From Elephas maximus indicus (lineage: Eukaryota; Chordata; Mammalia; Proboscidea; Elephantidae), in contig NC_064822.1 in NCBI RefSeq assembly GCF_024166365.1, positions 104,280,823 to 104,344,822 on the forward strand: a stretch of DNA of 64,000 nucleotides, in the 5' to 3' direction. The first letter of the stretch is position 1, and every line of letters starts with the position of its first letter. The notes beneath the pieces were generated by a model. It made no database searches. It was not told the origin of the DNA and saw nothing but the letters and a program-made list of their open reading frames with translations. Positions 36,833 through 48,002 of this stretch are shown here, in pieces. The position numbers and the translations under genes are program-made.

Positions 36833-38100
36833 GAAAACCTTTTTGAGATCACAGGTCCGTTCTGAGGATCTGATGAAAGTTATATACCCAGTACCCAAGA
36901 AAAAACTTATAACAAACTTGTACAGAACACTTTACATTCAATGTCGGCGGTTCAAAGAGTCCCTAAACCCTTCTTATGGCTAATGAATTGGAGTGTAGCC
37001 ACTGTTTAAAGTCCAGTAAACAAAGCAACAGAATATATGGGAGTTGGGAGGGGGGCTGCAGGCAGTTGCTGTAAACCACACACTCCTTGACACGCCTACT
37101 ATCCTGGGACCTGGGGTTTGCCCTAGCTGGTTTGGGAGGTCTCCCCAGCCTGCTCTGGGATGAGGTGGGGACAGGGGTGGGAGGTGGGAGGGGACTGGGC
37201 TGGGGAAGCTATAATGGACTCTGTGGAGAAACCAGAGTTGTGAAAGGACAATGCTCTTCCCTCACCCCCTCAGGGTATCCTTTTCGGGTTGAGATTTGGA
37301 ACTGCCTGGCCAGGAAGAGAAGGCCTCCTCCCTTAATTAAATGCCCAGGAGTTGCTATGGAAACCTGAGCTTCCAAATCCTGGCCAGACAATGAGGAGAG
37401 GAGCTGTCTCCCGCCCAGACAAGTGAAGCTCCAGGGGCCTCATTGGGGACAGGAATGGGAGCCAGAGGGTGAGAAAAAAGGGGGTGCCAACTGAGGAGCA
37501 CAGCCTCCCCTCTCCCTGGATCTGTGGGAAGGGGCCTCTCAGAACCAAGGGGTCTGTTTGAGACAGGGGTGGCCCTCCTGGAAAGAGGAGGAGAATGGGG
37601 GCAGGGTAGCCAGAGCCAGGCACGGCCCAGAACTGAACACCTCCTTTGTCCGTAGAGGAGAAAGCCAGCCGAGTTGGTAAACAAAGGGAAGAGGCCAGAG
37701 GGCAGACAGCTAGCGATAAGGCCTGGCACTGCAAATCCTGAATAATGGAGACTGGGAGAGGGAGGGAAACTCCAGACTCCTACTGGTGGGCAGAAAATAC
37801 AACACGTTTGTATGCACTGTCATAGTGACACACACAGTCACCTCGGTCCAGGCAGGGCACACACATGACAGATGTAGACTTCTGCAGAAACTACGTGCGC
37901 TGAAGCACCTGTCTTTGGGGGTACTCAGACCCCTGCTCCTTTGTCCTTCTAACTCCCCTCTGGAGCCTCCTTTCAGTCTCCAACCTTTGGGGTGTCTGTT
38001 TAGGGAAGGCTCAGGCTCCCACATACAGGAGAGCTGCATATTGGATTCAGGACTTCAGCAGCCAAGGAACCTGCTCCCTCACGTGGAGGGGAAAGACCCC
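36833..38100. other. Repeat-free intergenic block
   Basis: This is a moderately GC-rich stretch without recognised repeats or splice-bounded frames. It contains the X-box match at 37351, an AT-rich core (CCTTAATTAAATGCC) and purine-rich runs. It is a candidate for conserved non-coding sequence. Confidence 0.4.
37351..37364 (+). promoter_or_regulatory. Strong RFX X-box match, RND1-CCDC65 intergenic
   Basis: GTTGCTATGGAAAC differs from GTTGCCATGGAAAC at one position. It lies in a repeat-free stretch (36833-38100) 16.7 kb upstream of CCDC65. Confidence 0.5.
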
Positions 38101-38103
38101 GCT

Positions 38104-38560
38104 TTGAAAACATGACAATACCTACCATTCATGGTGTGCTTACTAAGTGCCAGGCACTGTGTTGAAGGAAGCTCAGTTTCTTATTTCATGGGGCCCCTGA
38201 GTGGTGCTAATGGCTAATGTGCTTAGCTGCTAATCAAAAGTTTGGCGGTTCCAGGCACCGCAGAGGTGCTTCATAAGAAAAAGGTGATCTACTTCTGAAA
38301 AATCAGCCATTGAAAACCCTGTGGAGCACAGTTCTACTCCGACACACATGGGGTTGCCATGAGTGTGAATCGAGTTGATGGCAACTGGTTGGTTACAACT
38401 CTGCAAGGTGGAAATTATTGTCTTTTGCTAAAGAGAGAAATCTGAGGGCAACTTAGGTAAATCAGGCAAGGTCTGACAGGCAGGAAGTGGCAGAGCTGGG
38501 ATTTGAACCCATGTTTATCTGACTGAAAATTCTATGTGCATTACCACTTTTCCCACCTTT
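38104..38560 (-). repeat. MIR split by an AfroSINE
   Basis: Pieces at 38104-38188 (GTGCTTACTAAGTGCCAGGC) and 38393-38560 (GCAGAGCTGGGATTTGAACC). Confidence 0.75.
38189..38392 (+). mobile_element. AfroSINE inside a MIR
   Basis: GGGCCCCTGAGTGGTGCTAA to AATCGAGTTGATGGCAACTG; the long variant separates two parts of a MIR. Confidence 0.82.
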
Positions 38561-38974
38561 GCTTTAAAAGCTGCTTGGACACTTTGTGGGCAAACTCACT
38601 CTGTTCTTATCCCCTCATTCTCCCACTCGGTGTTACCTAAATACTTGAAGAGTTTCCAATTTATAAGCTGGTTATTTAAAGGGTTTATATATAACTTGGT
38701 TGTTTGGAACCTAAACATATTTTTCCCAGAGGAAATGTGTTAAATGGGTCCAGAAAGGCCACTTGACCCAGAATGCAGCTGACAATGGTACATCTAGTTC
38801 AGGACTAGCCTGGGGCCCCAGCCATCATTAGTAGTATTGTTTCCTGGAGAAACATAGCTCCAGTTGTATGGTGAGAAAGAAATACCTTGGCTTTCTTTTC
38901 TCACTTTCTCCCCCCTCATCCCACTGGACCTATATACTTCAGTTGCTAGAGTACATGGGATGATACCCATTACC

Positions 38975-39178
38975 TACTACTACTAGTCATCGAGTGGATT
39001 CTAACTCATGACGACCCCATGTGTTGCAGAATAGAACTGCTCCACTGGGTTTTCTTGGCTATAATCTTCACGGAAGCAGATCGCCAGGACTTTTTTCTGT
39101 GGTGCCACTGGATGGGTTCGCACTGCCAACCTTTAGCTTAGCAGTCAAGGGCAAATTACTTGCACCAACCAGGGACCT
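38975..39178 (-). mobile_element. AfroSINE (long variant)
   Basis: Reverse: CATCGAGTGGATTCTAACTC to CCAACCAGGGAC. Confidence 0.8.
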
Positions 39179-39268
39179 GTATGGGGGGATAATAATTCAC
39201 AAACCAGGCACCATTCTGGGTCCTGACCAAAGGATCAGGGGAACAGGGTAGAGAAGGGTTAAGAAACT

Positions 39269-40175
39269 AAGATTTATATGTATATACATGTTTATGTGTA
39301 CTGAATAGTTCCAAAAATAAAGCACATAGGGGACACAGTTATGGATACTTACTAGATAAAGCCAAACACCTCACAGGTTGGTTTACTAGGTTTGAGGGCT
39401 TAGGGCCATAGTTTTGTGGGGCAACTTGGTCAATTGGCACAATATAGCCCAATAAGACTATGTTCTATATCCTAGTTCAGTGAGTAGCATCTGGGGTCTT
39501 AAAAGCTTGCAAGCAGCCATCTGAGATAAAACTATTGTCTCTACTTGTCCGGAGTGAAAGAGAAAGAAGGAAACCAAAGGCTCAAGCAAGGAATGAGTCT
39601 ACAGAACTAACAGTCTACAAAAACAATGGCCTTACCTACCTTGAGACTAGAAGAAATAGATGGTGCCCAGCTGCCACGACCGACGTTCTAACCAGGGGCT
39701 CAATAAATGGTCCTGCATAGAATGTGAGAAAAATGTAGAACAAAACTCAAATTCTTAAATAATAATAATAATAAAAGGCCAGACTTACTGGACTAGTAGA
39801 AACTGGATGAACCCCTGAGGTTATTGCCCTGCCATACCCTTTAAACTTGAAACTCAAACTACTCTCAGAGGTTACCCTTCAGCCAAAAGACAGGTTGACC
39901 CATAAAACAAATATTACCTGTGAGTACTATGCTCCTTTAAAAAATCATCTAAATGAAACCTAACAGTAAACATTTTCCTTAGAATGAGAAAGTAAGGGGG
40001 GGGGGGCAGGGAAGCTAGATTAAGGGAAATATAACCACCAGAATGAAAATCATGAGAATCCTGATATCTTGTGAAATGTAACCAATGTCACTGAACAATA
40101 TGTGTAGAAATTGTTAAATGAGAGCCTAATTTTCTGTGTAAACTTTCACCAAAAACATAATAAAATATTTTAAAA
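39269..40175 (+). mobile_element. L1 3' UTR insertion, diverged subfamily
   Basis: Its 3' UTR is related to but distinct from the young copies; it ends in AATAAAA and an A-rich tail at about 40160-40175. An imperfect flanking repeat AAGAAACTAAG / AAGAAACCAAG is present. It contains a run of nine or more G at about 39995. Confidence 0.75.
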
Positions 40176-40554
40176 AAGAAACCAAGTCTTTTGGAGCTGA
40201 AGGAATTGTTTAGGTAGCAAAGACAAGGCTTGAAGGTGAAGGGGGTGAGCAGGATGGCTGTCTGAGACAGGTTAAAGGGCTATCTTGATTGCCAAGGGGC
40301 TATCTTGATTGTTCCTGAGGGCCAAATGAAGACCAAGAAGAAATGACAAGACATCAGATTTTTCTTCCATAAGGAAGAATTTTCTATTACATAAATCACT
40401 TCAAAAGCGGAATGGACCTCTTGGCGACGTAGTGAGCTCTTTGCTACCGGGAGGATTCAAGAAGGTAGATGACTACTTATTGGTGTATGGTAAAGGAAAG
40501 AAACATTGGACCCATAGACCTCTGAGATCTTTCTAGCAAAATGTTACCTGTATG

Positions 40555-41035
40555 TGCCCAGCACTATGTCAGGGATAAGGTTTACTGCAGAGAATAAGAA
40601 GCGGCCTTCATCCTCATGGAGCTTACAGTCTAGTAGAAGAGTCAGGCATTAAATAAACACGACTGAATATATAATTTCAAACTATGGTACGGGTTATAAA
40701 GGAAAATGATAGGGTGCTTTGAGGGAATCACAGCAGGGATCTAATGCAGAGACTGGGTCTAAGTAGGCTTTTATGAGGAACCTACAGTGATGCTGAGATC
40801 TGACGAGTGGGGTCGGCCCAGGAAAAGACAGGGGGGGTGTATGTGTGTGGGAGAGTGCTCAGAGGCAACAGCAAGTAAGAAGGCCCTGGGGCAGGAACAA
40901 ACTCGGTGTCTTCTGAAAGCCAGTGTGGCTGCAGAATTTGCAGTGAGGGGAGAACAGCGAGAGAGGGCATTGACAAGGGAGGCAAGGGCTATGTCTCATA
41001 GGCCACGGTAGGAATTTGGACTTCACCCAGTGCCC
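40555..41035 (-). repeat. L2 3' region
   Basis: Reverse L2: CATGGAGCTTACAGTCTAGT, AAGGCCCTGGGGCAGGAAC and CATAGGCCACGGTAGGAATT occur in the expected order. Confidence 0.7.
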
Positions 41036-41191
41036 TGATCTTATCTCCTAACTCGTTGTCCCCCTCCAGACCTGACCCTGAGTATTGGTCACCAGCAGCT
41101 CCCCAAAGGATCAAAGCCTCCCCATTCCCCGTGGCTCCTCCCGCCTCCTTAGGGCCTCAAGAGTAACAAGTCCTTGTTATACCTGATCAGT

Positions 41192-41262
41192 GCTCTGGGA
41201 GGTGGAGTGGTAGAATTCTCATCTGTCCTGTATGGGAGGTCCAGGTTCAATTCTTAGCCTTC
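41192..41262 (+). pseudogene. tRNA-Gly-like pseudogene
   Basis: The A-box region GTGGTAGAATTCTC is identical to tRNA-Gly(GCC) and the B-box region GGTTCAATTCT is close to it. The acceptor stem does not pair and the anticodon arm is degraded. It lies about 20 bp upstream of a MIR. It could also be the head of an unrecognised tRNA-derived SINE. Confidence 0.6.
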
Positions 41263-41282
41263 CCTCTCAAGTGGTAGCCTAA

Positions 41283-41512
41283 CTTAATGGGCAAGAGCAC
41301 AGACTGTGGAGCCAGACTTCTTAGGTTCAGATTGTGGCTCTGTCGCTTTCTTGCTCCTTGACCTCGGCAGATTATTTACCTGCCCTGTGCCTCTGTTTCC
41401 CCATGTAAAATGAAGAGGATGATGATGACTGTGCCTATCTCCTAGGAATGTTATGAGTTAATATTTGTTAAGTGCTTAAGACAAGGCCTGGCATACCGTA
41501 AATACTATTGCT
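41283..41512 (+). repeat. MIR
   Basis: Nearly full length: GAGCACAGACTGTGGAGCCA to AGTGCTTAAGACAAGGCCTG. Confidence 0.82.
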
Positions 41513-41515
41513 AGA

Positions 41516-41705
41516 AAAGGACATCATGGTTGGTAAAGCACAAGGGAATCCCTTCATGAGACGGATTGGCACAACAGCCACAACAACGGACTGAAACATA
41601 CCAAACAACCATGGAGACCACGCAGGACTGGACAACGTTTTGTTCTGTTATACATAAGGTCTCCAGGAGTCACAGCCTACTCAATGGCATCTAACAACAA
41701 CAAGA
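41516..41705 (+). mobile_element. RTE LINE 3' end
   Basis: GAGACGGATTGGCACAACAG, then GGACAACGTTTTGTTCTGTT, ending CTCAATGGCATCTAACAACAACAAG, is the 3' end of an afrotherian RTE element. The final 50 nt (GGAGTCACAGCCTACTCAATGG-like and TAACAACAAC) match the AfroSINE tail. Confidence 0.7.
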
Positions 41706-42559
41706 ACATATGAGTGTTTGTTCAAATAAATCACTGGCAATACAGCGTTGCACCATATCCTGCTTCCCTGTCTCAAAGCCTCTTCCCTGACTTACACTCT
41801 CCCGTTAGATCTCTTCTTCCTGTATCTTACCATTTTCTTTCAGCCCTCTCACGCCCCTGTTCCCGGCAAGGCGCATTGTGAAGTAGAGGAAGCTTAGAGA
41901 TAAATAGAGATAAGAAGCATAAATTAGCCTAAACTCTGCCGGGAGACCAACCCCTGCTCTCCCAGTCCCAGCCTTAGCCCACAGCAGGGAGCCAGGGCCA
42001 GCCAGCTGCTCATGATAAGCATTTTCCTGGGTAAAGAACTTTCATCACATCCTCAAAAGGGGTCTGTAATCTCAAAAAGTTTCCGCTCCTGGTTTATTAC
42101 CTGCGTGAGACCTTAGATTACTTAGCCTCTCTGTGCCTCTGGCCACAACTCTTTGGTACTTAAACAAGTAGGTGCACAGTAGCTGAGCCCTCCTCATCCC
42201 CAGAATGAAAGACGTTCCTGGTTGGAGGCTGTAGTCAAACCAAGGTGCGCTCTACCTACCTCGCTCCCTGCCACCTCGCCCCCAGGCTGTTTTCAGATCC
42301 TGAGCATATTGGGAATATATTAAAAGCATCACTGATTTGCCTTGCTCCTGGAGCCCCACTTCATGGGCCCTGGTCCTGATCCCCAAGACTGAGTTTAATG
42401 CTCCTCCCATGTGCTCCCATATCACCTCTGATATTGCTGATGGAAAACTTACACTTCTGTGTCATAACCACCAGCTTTCTTGTCTGTGCCCTTGAAGACA
42501 GCAGCAGTCTCTCTGTCCTCTGTTGCATCCCAGGGCCTACATATGGCACCTACCCCTCT

Positions 42560-43240
42560 AGCCTCATTTCTCACAGTCCTCCTCCTGTAGCCCTGAGCCA
42601 GCAACCCTGGCTGGCTGTCAGTTCTCAGGTTTGCAGTTCTCTCTTCTCAGGCCCTTTACCTGTGCTTTTCTCCCTGTCCAAAGTGTTCCTCCCCAGGTCT
42701 TTGGCTGGCCAGCTCTCACTCCTTCTTCAGGTCTCAGCTTACCTATCACCTCCTCCAGGAAGCCCTTCATGAAGCCCCTGGTCTAGGCAGGTGGCCCTCC
42801 TCTGGGGTCTTCTAGCCCCTACATCTTCCTACTGTATTTTAAGCTTCTCTTAACTTGTCTGACTCACACTAGTCTGTTAGCTCAGGCAGGGCAGGGATTA
42901 CTTTTATCTAATTCACTAGTGTGTCCCCAGTGCCCGTACAGGTCTAGCCCATAATAGACCAGAGATCTCAACTCTGGGGTCCATGGATGAGCTTCCAGGG
43001 GTTCATGAAACTCCCCAAATCATATAAAAATATTGTAGGTTTGTAGTGCATTCTTTCTGGGAGAAAGTCTGTATTTTTCATCATAATCCCAAAGGACATG
43101 TGACATCCACCCCCATCCCCCAAACCTTAAAAACTACTGTGTAGGCATTCAGTAAATGCTTGTTTTTGACTGGATACATCCATTCATGAATATAATAGTT
43201 GATATTCAATAAACGGTTATTGAATGAATGAATTAGCCTC
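42560..43240 (+). repeat. L2 3' region split by a hAT-like MER element
   Basis: L2 sequence (CAGGCCCTTTACCTGTGCTT to CTAGCCCATAATAG) resumes at about 43140 (ATTCAGTAAATGCTTG). The segment 42961-43140 (GGGGTTCATGAAACTCCCC) looks like a hAT-type MER element whose subfamily I cannot name. Confidence 0.65.
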
Positions 43241-43244
43241 CCCC

Positions 43245-44240
43245 TCAGGGTTAGGGTGCTTTTACTGCTTTCAACAGATCGAGAAAAATCTCAGAAGAGA
43301 TCTTAAAAGCCAGTAAAAGTTAAAACGTCTCTTGCCTCAGCCCCAGACTCTGCGGCCCTAAATACCTCCTCCCGAGTGGGGCCAGCAGCTTAAAACCAAA
43401 GTTTCGTAGGCTCACAGCAGCTGCCAGAACCCCTCTCCTGTCCTGAAATCCACCTACTGCGCCTTTGCAGCTTGTCAGCTGAAAATAATTCTGGCGAAAG
43501 CAGGAGGTGGGGTGGCAGCAGAGCGGAGGGATTCCTACAGAAGCTCTTAATGAGGGAGCGTCTGCCCCCTGCTGGCTGCCGGGCTCCCCTTCAGCCGCTC
43601 GGCTGTGAGCCAGGTGCTCAAAGAATGAGGTCAGCGCCCGGAAGGGGAGAGAGCGGCAAGTCAGGGGCCAGGGGTGAGGGTGGCCCTCAGTGGGCAGCCT
43701 TCTCATCAGCGATTAGGCTTTGTCTTCAAACAAGTCAGGGGCGGTAGCTTCTGCTTTGGAGCCTCCACCACTTTTCTACTCTCTCCCAAATTAGGAATCT
43801 AGGGACGGCAGGGGGCGTGGCGGGGGTGGAGGTTTTTCTGGAGCACAAGGGAGGTCCAGTCAGTCAGACTTGGCTTTCTCATCGATCTCTTCTCCCAGAG
43901 CCTGGCTACTGCCGACACCTTTGGATCCTGAGCCAATTCTCCGCATCGCCTACACTTGGCGTGCGGTGCACCATCCTCCCCACATCACCATGGAAACAGG
44001 AGCCTCTGCATCCATTCCAGGGCTGATTTGTGAAGCTATGAGAAGTATCTGGATTTCAGGGTGGGGGTGCAGAGGGATAGAGGAAGGGCAAAAGGAAACA
44101 GGTTGGCAGAAATTATGGAGAGAGGGTGAGAAGTCGAGGTGGAGGAAGGATGGCTTTGTAAAGGTTATTGGAATAGCTAAGCCTGGGACCTCGGGGAGAT
44201 GGCCAGCTTCTTTGACAGGTCACAAGTGCAGTCTTCTCAT
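43245..44240. other. Repeat-free, GC-rich intergenic block
   Basis: It contains the CTCF-like motif at 43561 and the RFX-like ATCACCATGGAAAC at 43984-43997. No exon was recognised. Confidence 0.4.
43561..43579 (-). promoter_or_regulatory. CTCF-like motif
   Basis: The minus strand reads GCAGCCAGCAGGGGGCAGA, a near-canonical CTCF core, in a GC-rich, repeat-free stretch at about 43320-43800. Confidence 0.55.
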
Positions 44241-44282
44241 GGGCCACTGGTCAGTCCAAACTGACCAACCCCTCCCCACAGG

Positions 44283-44482
44283 CTGTCATTTAGTAGCTGT
44301 GTAACCTTGAGTGAGTTACTTAACCTCTCTAAGCATCACTTTTCTTACCTGTAAAATAAAGATAATAACAACACTTACTTCACAGAGTTATTGTAAGAAT
44401 CCAGTGAGGTAATGCATATACAACACAATACAGTGCTTAGCACATGGTAAGTGCTCAGAAATGTAGTTATCATTGTAAATGC
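44283..44482 (+). repeat. MIR
   Basis: AGCTGTGTAACCTTGAGTGA to AGTGCTTAGCACATGGTAAG. Confidence 0.8.
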
Positions 44483-44621
44483 TTATGTATGTATATTTAT
44501 TATTTCTGCCTCCTCAGCTAATTTGCAAACCCTTCAATGAGAATATGTATTTTAATGATACTTTCCAATTTTAAAGTGCTTGTACACAGTCTTGTCATTT
44601 GTCCCACCTTAATCCTGAAAA

Positions 44622-44785
44622 CCCTGGTGGTGTAGTGGTTAAGTGCTACAGCTGCTGCCCTAAAGGGCCAGCAGTTCAAATCCGCCAGGCGCTCCTTGGA
44701 AACTCTATGGGGCAGTTGTACTCTGCCCTATAGGGTTGCTATGAGTCGGAATTGACTCAACAGCAGTGGGTTTGGTTTGGTGGGT
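44622..44785 (+). mobile_element. AfroSINE with 13-bp duplication
   Basis: Perfect TTAATCCTGAAAA at 44609-44621 and 44786-44798. Confidence 0.92.
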
Positions 44786-45074
44786 TTAATCCTGAAAAAG
44801 AGACAAAAAGATGGCTCTCTCCATTTTGCAGGTGAGGATGCAGAGTCAGAGTTTAAGCTTGTTCAAAGCCTCAGTTTTATAGAGCCTGAGGTCATTGCCC
44901 CATTCACTCTTGGCCTTTCTGTGTATCGCTGTGCCCATTATGGTGCCACAAGCAGTCTGTGCCTCTTTGTTTGCTGACATTGATCACCCAGGGCAGGATT
45001 CCCAAGGAAGTATGGACATTTGGGTTTGACCAGGAAGGAAGCAGGAAGTCCTTAACTGAATCAACCCATGATTT

Positions 45075-45225
45075 AAAACATTCCCACAAAAAGGGAGGTG
45101 ACTGCTAATGGTTGCATAGCTCTGTGAGTACACTAAAAACAACTGAATTGTAAATGGATGAATTATATGCTATGTGAATTATATATTTGAATAAAGCTGT
45201 CATTTTTTTTTTAAATCCCACAAAT
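45075..45225 (+). mobile_element. Ancient L1M 3' terminal fragment
   Basis: GTGACTGCTAATGG and on to ATGTGAATTATAT with a closing T/A-rich run matches the end of the split L1M at 26823-27010. Confidence 0.7.
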
Positions 45226-45403
45226 AAAACCCCAGATCCAGATACGGCACCAATGAATTCTCCCTAACATTCGAGGAAGAAGCGATGCATTGTGTACACA
45301 TTCTTCCAAACATAGAAAGTCTATTCTCCCCAATTCCTTTTTTTTTCCCAATTCTTTTTATTAGGCAAGCATAACCTTGATACCAAAACTGACAGAGACC
45401 TTA

Positions 45404-45559
45404 AAAAAAAAAAACAAAAAACTATTGCCATCAAGTTGATTCCTACTCATAGTGACCCAATAGGACAGAGTAGAGCTACCAGATAGGGTATCCAAGGAGC
45501 AGCTGGTGGATTCAAACTGCAAACCTTTTGGTTAGCAGCCAAGGGCCACAAGGACCCCG
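45404..45559 (-). mobile_element. AfroSINE inside ancient L1 ORF2, 14-bp duplication
   Basis: Perfect TGACAGAGACCTTA at 45390-45403 and 45560-45573; reverse orientation. Confidence 0.92.
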
Positions 45560-45666
45560 TGACAGAGACCTTAGAAGAAAGAAAAATTACAGTCACGCTC
45601 ACAGATGCAAAAGTTCTAAGCAAGATATGAGCAAATAATATCTAGCAATACAGAAAAAGGATAATA

Positions 45667-46603
45667 AGGTGGGCGGGAAGTGACTAACCAGATAGTAGCA
45701 AGGGTCAACTTCGGTGAAGGGAAGGACAACACACAACACAGGGGAAGCCAGCACGGCTAGACCAAAGCAAAAGCAAAGAAGTTTCCTAGACACGTCCAAA
45801 CACTAAGGGACAGAGTAGCAGGGGCTGGGGCCTGGAGACCAAAGTTTCAGGGGACATCTAGGTCAATTGGCATAACATAGGTTATAAAGAAAATGTTCTA
45901 CATCCTACTTTAGTGAGTAGCATCTGGGGTCTTAAAAGCTTGCAAGCAGCCATCTAAGATACATCTAATGGTCACATCCCACTAGGAGCAAAGAAGAATG
46001 AAGAAAACCAAAGATACAAGGAAAATACTAGCCCAAAGGCCTAAAGGACCAAATGAACCAGAGACTCCACCAGCCTGAGACCAGAAGAACTAAATGGTGT
46101 CCAGCTACAACCAATGACCGCCCTGACAGGAAACAAAACAGACAGTCCCAGACAGAGCAGGGGAAAAATGTAGAACAGAATTCAAATTCACATAAAAAGA
46201 GCAGACTTAATGGTCTGACAGAGACTGCAGGAACCCCTGAAACTATAGCCCCCAGATGCTCTGTTAACCCAGAACTGAAACTATTCCCAAAGCCCACTTT
46301 TCATATAAAGATTAGACAGGACTGTAAGACAAGGAATGATACATGTGAGGAACACGCTTCTTGGTTCAGTTGGATATACAAGGCCAAATGGGCGGCTTCT
46401 ATCCAGAGGCAGATTGAGAAGGCAGGAAGGGACAGGAACTGGTCAATGGGCACAGGGAACCTGGGGTGGAAGGGGTAGTGTGCTGTCACATTGTAGGGAT
46501 TGAAACCAATGTCACAAAACAATACGTGTATAAGTTTTTGAATAAGAAATTAACTTGAGCTGTGAACTTTCACCTAAAGCACAAATAAATAAATAAAAAT
46601 AAT
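45667..46603 (+). mobile_element. L1 3' UTR insertion in an older L1
   Basis: Flanked by the perfect 13-bp duplication AAAAAGGATAATA (45654-45666, 46604-46616). The host sequence is older L1 ORF2 (RKRIIYHD-like when the two sides are joined). The insert holds a frame of 141 codons (46053-46478) homologous to those in other 3' UTR copies. Confidence 0.88.
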
Positions 46604-46624
46604 AAAAAGGATAATATATCATGA

Positions 46625-46785
46625 CTATGGTTGGCAGTTCAAACCCGGAAGCTGCTCTGCGGGAGAAAAGACCTGGCGATATGCTCCCATAAAGACTACA
46701 GCCTAGGAAACCCTGTGGGGTAGTTCTACTCTGTCCTATAGGGTCACTATGAATCAGAAACAATTCAATGGCACATGACAACATA
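46625..46785 (+). mobile_element. AfroSINE, 5'-truncated
   Basis: It begins at GGTTGGCAGTTCAAACCC and runs to the 3' end TGAATCAGAAACAATTCAAT, lacking the tRNA-like head. Confidence 0.8.
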
Positions 46786-46794
46786 TTCACCTTG

Positions 46795-47384
46795 GAATCC
46801 CTGGGTGGTGCAAATGATTAACATGCTCACTGCTAATTAAAATGGTTGGAGGTTCAAATCCACCCAGAAGCACCTCAGAAGATAGGCTTGATGATCTTCC
46901 AAAAAAAAGTCAGCTGTTGAAAACCCTATGGACTGTGACTGGAGGGACCCCAGAAGACATGGCCCCAAGACACTCTGTTAGCCCAAAACTAAAATCATTC
47001 CTGAGCCCAGCTTTTCAGACAAAGATTAGACTGGGCTATAAAACATAAAATGATGCTTGTGAAGAGTGTGCTTCTTAGCTCAAGTAGTTACTTCCTGTCT
47101 AGACGCTAGATGGGAAGGCAGAAAGGGACAGAAGCTGGATGAATGGACTTGGGAGATACAGGGTGGAAAGGAGGAGTGTGCTGACACATTGTAGGGAGAG
47201 CAACTAGGGTCACATAACAATGTGTATATAAATTTTTGTATGAGAAACTAACTTTAGCTGTAAACTTTCACTTAAGGAACAATAAAAAAAAAGAAAAGAA
47301 AAACCCGTGGAGCACAGCTCTACTCTGACATGCATGGAGTCACCATGAGTCAGAATCAATTCAATGGCAACTAGCTTTTAAGTT
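46795..47384 (+). mobile_element. AfroSINE split by a short L1 fragment
   Basis: Parts at 46795-46931 and 47303-47384 form one long-variant AfroSINE; the L1 fragment 46932-47302 lies between. Confidence 0.82.
46932..47302 (+). mobile_element. Short L1 3' UTR fragment nested inside an AfroSINE
   Basis: About 370 bp of L1 3' UTR ends in ACAATAAAAAAAAAG. The AfroSINE sequence on both sides is contiguous, with imperfect duplicated ends (AAAACCCTATGGA / AAAACCCGTGGA). Confidence 0.82.
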
Positions 47385-47559
47385 CGCCTTATTAAAAAAA
47401 ATAAAAGGTTATTTTAACACTTGAAAACCAATCAAACATGCCAGATACATTAAAATATTTTTTCCACATATATGGACATTTGATTTTTGGCAAAGGGGCA
47501 ATGCAGAGCAACAGACGCAGAAATGGTAAAATTCAAGATCCATTCATGATTTAAAACAA

Positions 47560-48002
47560 TGTTGTTGTTGTTAGGTGCCATCAAATTGGTTTCGATTCAC
47601 AGCAACGATTCACAGCAACCGTACGGGAGAGAAGTAGAACTGCCCCACAGGGTTTCCAGGGAGCGGCTGGTGGATTTGAACTGCTGACCTTTTTTTTTTT
47701 TTTTAATTCAAATGTAAATGATATCTTTTAAAACTTTCTTTTACTGTTTATTGTTGACATATAGGAATGAAATCAATTTTTGTAACTTGACCTTGCATTC
47801 AGCAATATTGCTAAACTCACTATTAACTCATAATTTATTTGTAGATTTTTCTAGATTGTCTATGTTGCAATCATATCTTCTATGAATAATGACAGGTTTA
47901 TTTTTCTTTTCCAATTCTTAAATCTTTTATTCTTTTTTCTGGCCTTCCTGCATTGGTCAGAATCTCCAAGTTGAACAATATTGCATACAACACCAGGGCT
48001 CC
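47560..48002 (-). mobile_element. AfroSINE interrupted by an inverted L1 copy
   Basis: AfroSINE sequence occupies 47560-47689 and 47988-48002, flanked by the perfect 11-bp duplication ATTTAAAACAA (47549-47559, 48003-48013). About 35 bp of the SINE near its 5' end are missing and replaced by the left arm of the inverted repeat. Confidence 0.85.

Noticed and set aside
36543-36983. Plus-strand frame of 146 codons
   Set aside because: Its second half is a MIR read in reverse, and there are no supporting splice sites or recognised domains.
42398-42772. Plus-strand frame of 124 codons
   Set aside because: It largely overlaps L2 repeat sequence.
43320-43706. Minus-strand frame of 128 codons
   Set aside because: GC-rich unique sequence without recognised homology; the strand overlaps the CTCF-like motif and no splice or promoter context supports a gene.
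43870-44304. Plus-strand frame of 144 codons
   Set aside because: No homology, low-complexity composition, and it runs into a MIR.
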